DNA of 64,000 nucleotides from an uncultured Flavobacteriaceae bacterium (GCA_947488435.1 CANKZG010000003.1:62001-126000); one strand, 5' to 3'; counted from the first letter of the stretch, positions 30,332 through 40,437 are shown. Program-made: numbers and translations. Notes: generated by a model from the sequence alone, not told the origin.

Positions 30332-30732
30332 TCCTGCACAACTTGTTTTGGAACTCCATTTTGATCAATCTCCCATACATTTAAAATACCATCTCCATCA
30401 AAATCGGTAATGGCTTCCGCCCTTGCTTTAAATGAAATATTATCCGCTGCTATAATTTGGTAGTGGTAATTCGCCGTCCCGTTATCTTTAACCGTCCGTG
30501 GCGGTTCAAAATCTAGTGTGGAAAAGTCGGTACTAAATTTACTATACATATAGCGATACGTGCTTTGCGCATTATGTATAGCTTTAAGTTGTGCTTGAGC
30601 CTCCACACTTTTCGCTTTGGTAATTAAAGGCATTAAATTAGGAAGTGCTAAAAGCAACAAAATTCCAATAATAGCTAAAACAATTAGTGTTTCTTGAAGG
30701 TTTATTGCAGGTATTTTTCTATATATTCTCAT
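30328..30732 (-). CDS. Major pseudopilin-like protein (GspG-like)
   Basis: A 134-residue class III signal peptide protein. The motif KIPA is followed by INLQETLIVLAIIGILLLLA: Glu sits at position +5 of the predicted mature protein, and the residue before the cut is Ala rather than the usual Gly. The C-terminus contains DFDGDGILNVWEID, an acidic loop like a calcium site; GspG major pseudopilins also bind calcium near the C-terminus. It is the first gene of the minus-strand machine operon. The operon order pilin-peptidase-ATPase-secretin-PilM/N-PilO supports its role as the main subunit. Confidence 0.85.
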   Translation of the reverse strand: MRIYRKIPAINLQETLIVLAIIGILLLLALPNLMPLITKAKSVEAQAQLKAIHNAQSTYRYMYSKFSTDFSTLDFEPPRTVKDNGTANYHYQIIAADNISFKARAEAITDFDGDGILNVWEIDQNGVPKQVVQD

Positions 30733-31240
30733 ACTTGAATGATTTTTAAGCCTTTACACTATTCATGATTACTTAAAACTTAGTTTTTTCAATTTTCCAT
30801 TGTTTAAAAATATATAAATTTTCTACATATAACTATTTTTTAACTGAAAATTAAATAATACTACTATTCGTTTTTTAAATAATAGCGTTTATATTTTATT
30901 TTAAAATTTAACAATTATATATTTTCTATACTATAATTAAATTCTATATTTATGTCGTTTTTATTCTATATAATATATTTTAATCCAAAATTCAGACTCC
31001 TATGAAATTAAAAATTCTGCTTACTTCCGTTTGAGAATCACGATAGTTTTATGAATGCTTTAGCATAAACTACTGATTCCCTCTTTTAAGTTTTTGGAAC
31101 ACTCAAACTGAAAATTTATAGTAACAATTTTCGAATACACTTGGCATAAAACATCTATGTTGATCAGAATGTTGCATGTCTATTTTAAAATGTCAGAACA
31201 CAATTATCGAAACTATGTAACAATGCAAAAATCCAAGATC
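30733..31240. other. Divergent intergenic region between machine operon and YD-repeat operon
   Basis: About 500 bp, very AT-rich, with no convincing gene. It separates the minus-strand pseudopilin operon from the plus-strand surface/YD-repeat genes and must hold both promoters. A long imperfect inverted repeat at 31035-31079 is the only strong structure I see. The reading frame of the next gene extends back to 31157 but without sequence that looks like a better signal peptide. Confidence 0.5.
31035..31079. repeat. Imperfect inverted repeat (45 bp)
   Basis: GAATCA at 31035-31040 mirrors TGATTC at 31074-31079; inner arms TAGTTT/AAACTA and ATGCT/AGCAT pair around a TT centre. It may be a hairpin in a leader, an operator or a weak terminator; the T-rich stretch after it is interrupted. 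Confidence 0.5.
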
Positions 31241-32893
31241 ATGAAAAAATTAAATCCGCTCAACTTTTTAAGCAATCGCTTACCCAATTCCATGGGAGAA
31301 CCTAGAATACCCTTTCTAACCAAACTCTTACTACTTGTGCTTTTTTTAATGATCACTGTAGCTAGTTTTGGGCAAACTATAAACTTAAACCCTATAGACA
31401 ATACATATATGGATGTAACTAAGGGTGACATCCTTCAGAATAGAGAATATATTAGGCTGGATCAAGGGCAACGTGTGGGCTACTTAAAATTTGATTTAGG
31501 AGCTGTTAATGGTACTATTACCTCTGCATCATTAGAATTAGTTGTAAATAACGATGATGGAAGTGGTCAGCTGGATTTTTATAAAGGTAGTCATAACAAT
31601 TGGACTGATACAGAAGGTGTGCCTAACACCATTACAACCGCTAATAGGCCCGATTTAAATGGTAATCTTGGGAATACTTCAGGAGTTTTTAACTTTGGAG
31701 ATACTTTTTCGGTAAATCTTGACGTATCCCAAATCAATGGTAATTTTATTACTATAATAATAGTACACACAGATACAGGTCAAGGTTCTAGTCCTGATTT
31801 GGCTGTGGCATCAACTAGAAATTCGAACTCTTCCATTCATCCTAAGTTAGCTATATCCTATACCACTGGCGGAGGTGGAGATTCTACCCCTCCCTCGGCA
31901 CCAGGTTTAAACGATATTACCTCCTTTACGCATAATTCCGCCACTTTAACTTGGAGTGCTGCCACAGATAATGTGGGAATTGATCATTATACTATCTCAG
32001 CATCAGGAGTAACCACCATCAATGCAGGAACAAATTTAAATCGAACAGTTACCGGGTTAACACCATCAACAACCTATAATTTTACAGTGACTGCCTTTGA
32101 CGCTGCTGGAAATTCAACTGCAAGCATCGGGAAACAAGTAACTACTTCCGTAGATCCAGGTTCTGGAGGAAGCGGATCCACTTCTAGTCTATGGGCGGTA
32201 TCTGGTAATAACGCCTATTACAATGCTGGGAATATAGGGATAGGTACTGCAACCCCCGCAGGTAAATTGCATGTCTCAGCGGGAACTTCTGGAGTATCTC
32301 CTCATAGTTTTTCTGATATTACCATGGAGAATGATGATCATGCTATGATTTCTATTTTAACTCCAAACTCCAAAAATGGCTATTTCGCTTTCGGTGATCA
32401 AAATGACAATTATGTTGGTGGTATTCGATATAACCACAGTATTAATGATATGACTTTTGTAGTAAATAATTCTTCATCACACATGGTAATTAAAAACAAT
32501 GGTAACGTCGGCATAGGAACTACGGCGCCCGATGCCAAACTTGCTGTTAGCGGCAGAATCCATGCAGAAGAGGTAAAAGTAGATCTTTCTGTTCCCGGTC
32601 CTGATTATGTTTTTAAAACAGATTATGAGCTAAAGTCTTTAGAAGAGGTGCAACGCTACATTAAAGAAAATGGACACTTACCTAATATTCCTTCGGCCAA
32701 AGAAATGGAAACCAATGGAGTGGATTTGGGAACTATGGAAATGAAGCTTCTGGAAAAAATCGAAGAACTAACGCTATATACTATAGAACAACAGAAAGAA
32801 CTGGAAGTCTATAAAACCCTCAAGAAGGAGTTTGTAGTGCTACAACAGCAGCTTCTACAGCTACAAGAACAAATCAATTCTCTTAAAAACTAA
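31241..32893 (+). CDS. Surface protein with DNRLRE-like domain, fibronectin III domain and tail-fibre-like coiled-coil C-terminus
   Basis: About 550 residues. A signal peptide (core LLLLVLFLMITVASFG) precedes a DNRLRE-like beta-sandwich (about 47-207; NREYIRLDQGQRVGYLKFDL), an FN3 domain (about 215-305; NSATLTWSAATDNVGIDHY), two short repeats of the tail-fibre type (NIGIGTATPAGKLHV and NVGIGTTAPDAKLAVSG) and a terminal coiled coil following GHLPNIPSAKEM. This C-terminal layout is common in Bacteroidota surface fibres encoded just before YD-repeat proteins. I chose the ATG at 31241 (MKKLNPLN); 31223, 31292 or the far end at 31157 are alternatives. It has no T9SS sorting domain that I can recognise. 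It starts the operon with the two YD-repeat genes (5-bp gap). Confidence 0.85.
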   Translation: MKKLNPLNFLSNRLPNSMGEPRIPFLTKLLLLVLFLMITVASFGQTINLNPIDNTYMDVTKGDILQNREYIRLDQGQRVGYLKFDLGAVNGTITSASLELVVNNDDGSGQLDFYKGSHNNWTDTEGVPNTITTANRPDLNGNLGNTSGVFNFGDTFSVNLDVSQINGNFITIIIVHTDTGQGSSPDLAVASTRNSNSSIHPKLAISYTTGGGGDSTPPSAPGLNDITSFTHNSATLTWSAATDNVGIDHYTISASGVTTINAGTNLNRTVTGLTPSTTYNFTVTAFDAAGNSTASIGKQVTTSVDPGSGGSGSTSSLWAVSGNNAYYNAGNIGIGTATPAGKLHVSAGTSGVSPHSFSDITMENDDHAMISILTPNSKNGYFAFGDQNDNYVGGIRYNHSINDMTFVVNNSSSHMVIKNNGNVGIGTTAPDAKLAVSGRIHAEEVKVDLSVPGPDYVFKTDYELKSLEEVQRYIKENGHLPNIPSAKEMETNGVDLGTMEMKLLEKIEELTLYTIEQQKELEVYKTLKKEFVVLQQQLLQLQEQINSLKN

Positions 32894-32897
32894 GATT

Positions 32898-35800
32898 ATG
32901 AGACACCTATATATCGTACTGATCCTCTTATGGACCACGACACACTATGGGCAGGAATTGCCTGAAGTAACCCCACCCTCGCCCACCGTTGCAAACCTAA
33001 TGAGCTTTGAGGAAGTTCCGGTAGACTATTATACCGGAGTACCAGATATTGGCATTCCACTATTCTCCAAGCAACTAAATTCCTCTTTAGGACTTAGTGT
33101 AGCCTTGAAATACCACAGCGCTGGAGTAAAGATCGATAATATCTCGGGATGGACAGGTACTGGTTGGTCCCTTATTGCAGGAGGTTCCATCTCTAGAACC
33201 GTACGGGGATTACCTGATGAATTCACGCCTGGTTTTCCAAATGGCAACAGTACCAGAACAGGTGTATTGCATAATGATGATTTTTGGAACTACAATGCGC
33301 TCTCAACAAGTGAAAAAGCAACTTTTAACTGGACAGTAAATGGCACCTCTATTGATCAATGGGACAGTCAATTGGATCTCTATCAGTTTAATTTCTTAGG
33401 GGTCTCTGGACGCTTTGTCATTGTTAAAGAGGGTAATGCGTTAGTTCCTAAACTTTTGACCACCAATCAGAATATTAAAATAGAGGTTAATTATGATTCC
33501 ACCACCTATGCCATTAGCAGTTTTAAGCTTACCGATCCTATGGGGTACATTTATAATTTTGGAATTGTAGAAAGTACAATATCTCAACCTGCTACAGGGT
33601 CTATTCAGCAAGGAAATCCAGGAAGTGGTACTATCTCAGCATCCGGTGCTGGGAGTGATTACACCAATAATTCTGCATGGCATTTAAGTAATGTTCAAAC
33701 TAGTAATGCAGTTGCTTTAGCTACGTTTAGTTACCAAGATGTTGGAGAAGATTATACCGCCTCTATAAGTCGTACCTATAACCGCATCATCAATCCCCCC
33801 GGAGATATCAACGGTATTTTATCGAATAGCTACAATCAAGGAATAATGGAGTCCATACAATCGGTTACTTATCTTACAACCACCTCAAGTACTAAAAAGT
33901 TATCCAATATTTCTTTTCCCGATAGTACCACTATTGAATTTGTAACCTCGGGAACGCATCCAGAATTAGATAATAGTGGCACAACATTAAAGCATGTGAT
34001 TGTAAAACATGCCAATGGCAATGAAAACAAACGCTATACCTTAGATTATGAAACTGTTGTAGGTAGACTGTGGTTAGACAAAGTACGGGAAGTGACTTCC
34101 AATGAAACTCTTATTTACGATTTAAGCTATCACGATAGAACCGACCTTCCAACTTTTGATTCCCCTAGTGACGCCTGGGGGTATAATGATGGTTTTGCTG
34201 CTACAGGCTCGAATTGTGTACAGAATCTAAGCTTTGATGCTGATGCCATCAAAGCAGGGCTTTTAACGTCTATTTCCTATCCCACAGGGGGGCAAAAAGA
34301 ATTTGAATACGAGCACAATACCTTTTCCTATGAGGGTGCAACGCTATTAAGTCAGGAAGATTTCTTTACGTTCAACCCTAACAATGTTACATCCACTGGA
34401 TTTAATGAGCAGCATACTATAAATAGTATTGGAGGGGAACAAAATAGTACTCCTGGTTCCTCTTTTACCCTGGGTTGTATGCAACAAGTACAATTATCTG
34501 CCGCAGATCTTAATAGCGATACTGCAACGACAGCACAGGTAGCAAATAGCTATGTCATCATTTCAAATGGCGTGGATTTTGAAACCATGATCCCTTTAAA
34601 TGAAGTGGACCAAGGTTGTTATCCCCTTACCTTACCCGCTGACACTTATGATATTTGGTTGCGAACCATAAATCTAAATGTAGGAAGCTCTTATACTTTA
34701 GCACGCTCATTAAGCGTGCACTATGTTCAGGCAACAGCAAATTTTAGAGAAGAAGCTATAGGCGGTGGGGTACGTATTAAAGAAATTCGCTTTGATGATA
34801 ATGATTCCAGTGATCCTTTTACAAACGAACGAGTGATGACCTACTCCTACAATGATAGCGGTAACGCCAATCGTTCTTCAGGAAGTGCGGATGCCAAATT
34901 GGGAAGTCTCCTGCGCAGGTATGATAGTAATGTAGAACGTTATTTATTTAATGATGTTTTTCAGGCTTCCAATACTTTCAATCCTAGGCAGATTCAGTAC
35001 ACGGTAGAGAGTAAAGGAAACACTGCACAACTTACCAAGGGTGGTTATGTAGGCTATAAAACCGTTACGGTTGCCGAAACAGGTAATGGAAAATCGGTAT
35101 ACACCTATACTTCCCCACAGGATGCCCCAACACCTTCTGGTGTTTTCTTATACCCCTATCCGCCAGCACCTAATATCGATTTTAGAAGAGGCTTATTGCT
35201 TACACAAAAAGTATACGATCAATCCAATCGTATCCTCTCCGAAACAGAAAACACGCTTTACAATTATATCGATGAGATTATCGCCCCATCTTTTCAGGTC
35301 TATGATAATAAGGGTTGCGAATGGAAACCTTTTTATGATCAATATCAAGATTATGTCAACAGAAATCTCAGCAACGTTCCGGATTGCGGAGGGACCCCTT
35401 GTATACAATTAGCACCAATTCTACCCTGTGGTGATATCCCCATCTTTGCCCTAACTGATAATTTAACTACCAATTGGGCACAGCTCACAGAAACGGTGAA
35501 CAAACGCTATTTCTATACCAGCTCAGGTGCACAATCCGTAGTGGAAGACCGGCAGACTTTTGATTATAATACGGAGAACTTCCAACAAAATGTTGTGGAT
35601 CGTTATTTTGAAGAAAATGGCGCAGATCAGCACATTAAAACAGAGATCTTTTTTCCTGTAGGACCAAGCATTCCTTCCGATTACGTAGGGAGTAATACCG
35701 ATGTAAATACCTTGGAGAATCTTAATATGATCAATGCTCCGGTATATACCAGAATCAGCAGAAACGGTTCGGTACGTTCGAAGATCCATAATGAATACGA

Positions 35801-36272
35801 CAATTTCTTAACCAGTCGTATGGATCTAAAGGCAGTTCATACCTCCAAAGAAGATGGAAGTCCCATTACAGAAGATCGTGTGGTCTATACCAAGTACGAC
35901 GATCGTGGGAATCCTCTGGAACTCAAACAAGCTGATGGGCCTCCCATAAGTTATGTATGGGGTTATAATGGGCAATATCCGGTAGCCAAGATTGAGAATG
36001 CTACCTATGATCAGATTGAAGCCCTTGGTGGTTTTGGATCCGATTTCTCTTTAACTGGTGGCTTATCTGCAACGCAAGAAACCAATCTTAGAGGTCTGGC
36101 AAATACCCTAGTGACCACCTTTACATACGATCCCCTTATTGGCGTAACCAAAGTGACCGACCCCAGAGGGTATACGATGACCTATACCTATGATCACCTG
36201 AATCGCTTAATGGAAGTCCGGGATGATGAAAATAAGTTAGTAAGTGATTACCAATATAACTATAAAAACTAA
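32898..36272 (+). CDS. YD-repeat (RHS-like) protein, N-terminal half-type
   Basis: A 1124-residue secreted protein with signal peptide (ending THYG-QE). The N-terminus PPSPTVANLMSFEEVPVDYYTGVPDIGIPL is the standard beginning of Bacteroidota YD-repeat proteins, followed by a long beta-rich region and, near the end, classic YD motifs (YTKYDDRGNPLELKQADG, FTYDPLIGVTKVTDPRGYTMTYTYDHLNRLMEV). It stops without a hypervariable tip, five bases before the second YD gene, so the two proteins probably work together, one possibly completing the shell of the other. In known Rhs proteins the YD shell encloses a toxin. Function here is inferred. Confidence 0.87.
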   Translation: MRHLYIVLILLWTTTHYGQELPEVTPPSPTVANLMSFEEVPVDYYTGVPDIGIPLFSKQLNSSLGLSVALKYHSAGVKIDNISGWTGTGWSLIAGGSISRTVRGLPDEFTPGFPNGNSTRTGVLHNDDFWNYNALSTSEKATFNWTVNGTSIDQWDSQLDLYQFNFLGVSGRFVIVKEGNALVPKLLTTNQNIKIEVNYDSTTYAISSFKLTDPMGYIYNFGIVESTISQPATGSIQQGNPGSGTISASGAGSDYTNNSAWHLSNVQTSNAVALATFSYQDVGEDYTASISRTYNRIINPPGDINGILSNSYNQGIMESIQSVTYLTTTSSTKKLSNISFPDSTTIEFVTSGTHPELDNSGTTLKHVIVKHANGNENKRYTLDYETVVGRLWLDKVREVTSNETLIYDLSYHDRTDLPTFDSPSDAWGYNDGFAATGSNCVQNLSFDADAIKAGLLTSISYPTGGQKEFEYEHNTFSYEGATLLSQEDFFTFNPNNVTSTGFNEQHTINSIGGEQNSTPGSSFTLGCMQQVQLSAADLNSDTATTAQVANSYVIISNGVDFETMIPLNEVDQGCYPLTLPADTYDIWLRTINLNVGSSYTLARSLSVHYVQATANFREEAIGGGVRIKEIRFDDNDSSDPFTNERVMTYSYNDSGNANRSSGSADAKLGSLLRRYDSNVERYLFNDVFQASNTFNPRQIQYTVESKGNTAQLTKGGYVGYKTVTVAETGNGKSVYTYTSPQDAPTPSGVFLYPYPPAPNIDFRRGLLLTQKVYDQSNRILSETENTLYNYIDEIIAPSFQVYDNKGCEWKPFYDQYQDYVNRNLSNVPDCGGTPCIQLAPILPCGDIPIFALTDNLTTNWAQLTETVNKRYFYTSSGAQSVVEDRQTFDYNTENFQQNVVDRYFEENGADQHIKTEIFFPVGPSIPSDYVGSNTDVNTLENLNMINAPVYTRISRNGSVRSKIHNEYDNFLTSRMDLKAVHTSKEDGSPITEDRVVYTKYDDRGNPLELKQADGPPISYVWGYNGQYPVAKIENATYDQIEALGGFGSDFSLTGGLSATQETNLRGLANTLVTTFTYDPLIGVTKVTDPRGYTMTYTYDHLNRLMEVRDDENKLVSDYQYNYKN

Positions 36273-36277
36273 AAGCC

Positions 36278-39200
36278 ATGAATAAACTATTTTTATACCT
36301 CATACCCATATTGTTTGTGGCAGCAACGGTGTCCTTACAAGGGCAAGAAACCGTAACCAAACCAGAATCCGGACAATCGACCTATATTATTACCAGTGGG
36401 AACAGTGCAAACCTGCAAAGTAGTGGCGCTATTATTTTAAACCCTGGAGTGCATATCCAGGCAGGAGCTACCTTTACCGCTCAAATCGCAGAGGCACCAA
36501 TTCAATTGCCAGATCCGGAACCGTATACCAGTATAAGTCTGGATAACTCCAGAAATTATGTGCTGCAACGTACCTATCAGGAACGGCTTGATGATTTTGG
36601 AGACGTTATTAACGAACAGGATGTCATTGAAAGTTTAAGTTACCTCGATGGTTTGGGGCGTCCCCAGCAGCAATTGGCCTTAAAGGCCAGTCACGATCGT
36701 AAAGATCTGGTCACCCAAAGCGTTTATGACCCTTACGGAAGACAGCTCAAAACCTATTTGCCTGCACCGACATCAGGAACATCAGGATCCTATAGAGGGA
36801 ATACCATTAGCAATACCAATACATATTATGCTTCCAACTATCCGGAAGACATGAATTCGGGAACCTTAAATCCGTACTCGGAAGTAGACTATGAGGCTTC
36901 ACCACTTAATAGAACACTCCGCCAAGCTGCCCCGGGACATGATTGGCGTATGGGGGGAGGACATGAAATAGCACTCGCCTATGAGTCCAATGGTAGTGGG
37001 GAAGTACTTCGTTTTAAAGTTAGCTTTCAAAACGGAGATACAGACAACCCACAATTAATCCCTGATGGAGATTACAATGCCGGAGAGCTTTTTAAAACGG
37101 TAACCAAAGATGAGAATTGGAGCTCAGGAGATGATCATACCACTCAGGAGTTTACCGATCAGTATGGAAGAGTGGTACTAAAACGTACTTTCGATGCAAG
37201 TGTAGCCCATGACACCTATTATGTGTATGATGATTTTGATAACCTTTCTTTTGTGATTCCTCCTAAGGTAACTGCAAATAACGTTAGTCCTTCAGAGCTC
37301 AACGAGCTTTGTTATCAGTACAAATACGATCATCGCAATCGCCTTATCGAAAAGAAAATACCAGGAAAAGATTGGGAGTATATTGTGTACAATAAATTGG
37401 ATCAACCTATACTTACACAAGATCCAAACCTTAGAGCGAATAACCAATGGCTTTTTACCAAATACGACGCCTTTGGTAGAGTGGCTTATACGGGGCTTAA
37501 AAATGCGAATCTCTCAAGAACCGTTTATCAGAGCGTAGCCGATGATCCAACAAGTGGAGTACATTATGAATCTCAGGTTGCAAATAACCCTACCGTTGTT
37601 AATCAGGTAAATGTTTACTATTCCAATAATGCGATACCTATTGTAATGGATGAGGCGTATACCATCAATTACTATGATGATTATGCATTTGCTGACACTG
37701 AAAATATCGCTCTGCCTGGCGGAAATATTCTAGGGCAAGCGCAAGCTAGCAGTGTAAAAGGATTACCAACAGGGAGTAAGGTGAGAGTATTGGGTACAGA
37801 TGATTGGATCACTACCGTTACCCTCTATGATGTAAAAGGAAGGCCCATTTGTGTTATCACTGATAATGAGTACCTAAATACAAGATATATAGTAGCTTCG
37901 ATATTAGACTTTGCGGGTAAAACTATTGAGACGGTATCCAGTATTGTTAAAGGTGATAGTGCACCACTAATAACTAAAGATACCTTTACCTACGATCATG
38001 CGGCACGTTTGCTTACTCAGCATCAGGAGCTCAATGGGCAAACCGAGCTTATAGTCTCCAATACCTATGATGGTATCGGACAGTTAGTCACCAAAGAGGT
38101 AGGCAATACCTATACCTCTCCCTTACAAACCGTGGATTATAGTTACAATGTGCGGGGGTGGCTGAAAAGCATTAACGACCCTACAAGCAGTTTAGGGAAT
38201 GATTTGTTTGCTTTTGAAATTGATTATAACGAAGGATCTAATGCGCTTTACAATGGTAACATTGCTAAAACCGCCTGGAAAACAGCCAATGATAATGTAC
38301 TACGCGATTATAGGTATACTTATGATGCTTTAAATCGTATTAAAACAGGTATCAGTAGTAATAGCAATTATAATTTAACTGCTATTTCCTATGATAAAAA
38401 TGGAAATATTACCAGCTTAAATCGTAAAGGACATATCAACACAACTGCTACTACTTTCGGCATTATGGATGACTTGACCTATACTTATGATAGTGGCAAT
38501 AAGCTTTTAAACGTCTTGGATGAGGCTAGTACAAGTCAAGGTTTTAAGGATATGCATCAAGCCATTACCGCTATCGAATACAATTACGACGCTAATGGTA
38601 ATATGATTTCTGATAGTAATAAACATATCAGTAGTATTAGCTACAACCACCTAAATCTTCCTACACAAGTTGTAGTAAGTGGTGGTGGAAATAATGGAAA
38701 TATTCAGTATATTTACGATGCCACCGGAGTAAAGTTAAAGAAAATTGTTTCGGAGGGAAGTTCTTTTACAGCCACAGAATACTGTGGTAATTATGTGTAC
38801 GAGCAGCTAAATTCCAATACAGCCACATCCACCCTACAGTTTTTTAATACCGCTGAAGGTTATGTAGAACCCGATGGTAGTGGAGGATACGATTATATTT
38901 TTCAGTGTAAGGACCATTTAGGGAATATACGACTCTCCTACAGTGACACCAATGATAATGGTAGTATTGCAACTTCTGAAATAAGAGAAGAAAATAACTA
39001 CTATCCTTTTGGACTGAAACATAAAGGGTATAATCAAAACCTAAACGGAAGGGATCATAATTGGGATTATCTAGGTCAGGAAGAACAAAGTGAACTTGGG
39101 TTGAATTGGCTTACTTTTCGTTATCGAAACTATATTCCAGAAATCGGAAGATTCTTTGGATCAGACCCTATTTCAGAACAATATTATTCAATATCTAACT

Positions 39201-39937
39201 ACCAATTTGCTCACAATAGTCCAATATGGAAAATAGAGTTGGAAGGCCTTGAAGGAAAAACCACAACAGGAGAAGGTAATGATGACACGACAAGCCATGA
39301 ATCCATCAAGATGGTTCCTAAAGAAAATAATGCTTGGGCTCCTGGTGGCGGTTTAGGACCTGTCATTGCGGGAGAAGTAGTAAAAGAAACTACAAAAAAA
39401 ACCATCGCACAAAAAGCCTTAGGGTTGCTAGGGAATATTGTCAAAGGAGGTGGAACAGTAATTACAGCTCTGTTATATTCAAACGCTGCCAATGCTCCCA
39501 CTGGACAACCAAAATTACCTCCAGGAACAATGTCATTGGAAGAACTTACAGAGTCATTAAAAGGCTCTCCTATTGATGAAAAACTTCGTCTAGATAATTT
39601 AGAAGTTGAAGTTGAAGGTGAGAGTGATAGTCCAATAAGGAGATATGAAAAAAATCTTAAACATGGAGTAGTCAAGAGGGGCGATGTTGGTGCTGAACCA
39701 ACAAACCCTGAAGAAGTTTTAAAAACATCGATAGAACTACCTGGTAATACCACAAGGCGAATCGGAGCTGACTCTAGTGCTAATGAGTTTGTTGTTTTTG
39801 ATGAACATTTAGAAGGAGTCTTTCATGGTCATGTAAGGTCATGGTCAGAATTAACTCAAACCATGCAAGCAATTTTAAGAAAAGCTGGTCTCGCGGATAA
39901 AAAAGGCAGAATTATTGACAACAGTGACAAAAATTAA
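36278..39937 (+). CDS. YD-repeat/RHS protein with DUF6443-like region, RHS core and variable toxin-like C-terminal tip
   Basis: A 1219-residue secreted protein: signal peptide (ending LQGQ), a short domain with SSGAIILNPGVHIQAGATF, a DUF6443-type segment (YLDGLGRPQQQL), many YD repeats, and the RHS-associated core (YYPFGLKHKGYN...FRYRNYIPEIGRFFGSDPIS, about 900-965). After the core comes a unique tip of about 240 residues with two hydrophobic Gly-rich patches and a C-terminal domain containing TTRRIGADSSANEFVVFDEH and FHGHVRSWSELTQTM. Similar His-containing ends occur on polymorphic nuclease-type toxins, but I cannot name the family with certainty. The small gene 3 bp downstream is the likely immunity partner. 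A piece of its core is duplicated at 40740-41084. Confidence 0.9.
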   Translation: MNKLFLYLIPILFVAATVSLQGQETVTKPESGQSTYIITSGNSANLQSSGAIILNPGVHIQAGATFTAQIAEAPIQLPDPEPYTSISLDNSRNYVLQRTYQERLDDFGDVINEQDVIESLSYLDGLGRPQQQLALKASHDRKDLVTQSVYDPYGRQLKTYLPAPTSGTSGSYRGNTISNTNTYYASNYPEDMNSGTLNPYSEVDYEASPLNRTLRQAAPGHDWRMGGGHEIALAYESNGSGEVLRFKVSFQNGDTDNPQLIPDGDYNAGELFKTVTKDENWSSGDDHTTQEFTDQYGRVVLKRTFDASVAHDTYYVYDDFDNLSFVIPPKVTANNVSPSELNELCYQYKYDHRNRLIEKKIPGKDWEYIVYNKLDQPILTQDPNLRANNQWLFTKYDAFGRVAYTGLKNANLSRTVYQSVADDPTSGVHYESQVANNPTVVNQVNVYYSNNAIPIVMDEAYTINYYDDYAFADTENIALPGGNILGQAQASSVKGLPTGSKVRVLGTDDWITTVTLYDVKGRPICVITDNEYLNTRYIVASILDFAGKTIETVSSIVKGDSAPLITKDTFTYDHAARLLTQHQELNGQTELIVSNTYDGIGQLVTKEVGNTYTSPLQTVDYSYNVRGWLKSINDPTSSLGNDLFAFEIDYNEGSNALYNGNIAKTAWKTANDNVLRDYRYTYDALNRIKTGISSNSNYNLTAISYDKNGNITSLNRKGHINTTATTFGIMDDLTYTYDSGNKLLNVLDEASTSQGFKDMHQAITAIEYNYDANGNMISDSNKHISSISYNHLNLPTQVVVSGGGNNGNIQYIYDATGVKLKKIVSEGSSFTATEYCGNYVYEQLNSNTATSTLQFFNTAEGYVEPDGSGGYDYIFQCKDHLGNIRLSYSDTNDNGSIATSEIREENNYYPFGLKHKGYNQNLNGRDHNWDYLGQEEQSELGLNWLTFRYRNYIPEIGRFFGSDPISEQYYSISNYQFAHNSPIWKIELEGLEGKTTTGEGNDDTTSHESIKMVPKENNAWAPGGGLGPVIAGEVVKETTKKTIAQKALGLLGNIVKGGGTVITALLYSNAANAPTGQPKLPPGTMSLEELTESLKGSPIDEKLRLDNLEVEVEGESDSPIRRYEKNLKHGVVKRGDVGAEPTNPEEVLKTSIELPGNTTRRIGADSSANEFVVFDEHLEGVFHGHVRSWSELTQTMQAILRKAGLADKKGRIIDNSDKN

Positions 39938-39940
39938 ACT

Positions 39941-40282
39941 ATGGAATATAAAAAGTATTCATTTTCTGATAAAGAGGAAGTAAATAGCCTATTGTTGAAT
40001 GGTTCAAATGAAAACATTATATCTGCTTTATTAGGTGCAGTTAATGGAATAACCGATTTTGATTGGGTTCAGGAGTTGTGTTTACGATATGTAAATCATG
40101 ATGATTTTTGGGTTGCAAAAACAGCAATTAATTCGCTTGGCAATTTAGCAAGAGTTCATAGTAAAATAAGCTTAGATAGAGTTTATAAAGAATTAGAGAA
40201 TATAGATAAAATCGAACTAAAATCGACTGTATCAGATGTTCTTGATGATATAATGATTTTTGTCAGGAAAGAAGAAAGTTAA
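39941..40282 (+). CDS. Small HEAT-like protein, putative immunity protein for the preceding toxin tip
   Basis: A 113-residue acidic, helical, cytosolic-looking protein (no signal or membrane segment). The helical pairs (for example FDWVQELCLRYVNHDDFWVAKTAINSLGNLAR) have the rhythm of HEAT-like repeats. It starts 3 bp after the YD-repeat gene carrying the first toxin-like tip and is followed by the first repeated hairpin/terminator module. Position, size and fold fit an immunity protein that would act in the cytosol. There is no direct evidence of toxin binding. Confidence 0.7.
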   Translation: MEYKKYSFSDKEEVNSLLLNGSNENIISALLGAVNGITDFDWVQELCLRYVNHDDFWVAKTAINSLGNLARVHSKISLDRVYKELENIDKIELKSTVSDVLDDIMIFVRKEES

Positions 40283-40437
40283 GTCCTGACCAGATGGCTT
40301 GGAACCCCGATAGCGCGGATATGCTATCCGCGCGAGATTAAAATGATAAACCCGTCTTCCAGATCGCTCGGATATGTAAATCCCGATAGCGCGGATATAA
40401 TAGCGCAGAAAAGTTTTCTGTGCGGTAATAGAAGTAA

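Noticed and set aside
39211-39753. 180-codon minus-strand frame opposite the toxin-like tip, considered as an antisense antitoxin
   Set aside because: It is Pro/Ser-rich as expected for a shadow of Gly/Glu-rich coding sequence, has no domain, and a sense-strand immunity candidate already lies downstream.
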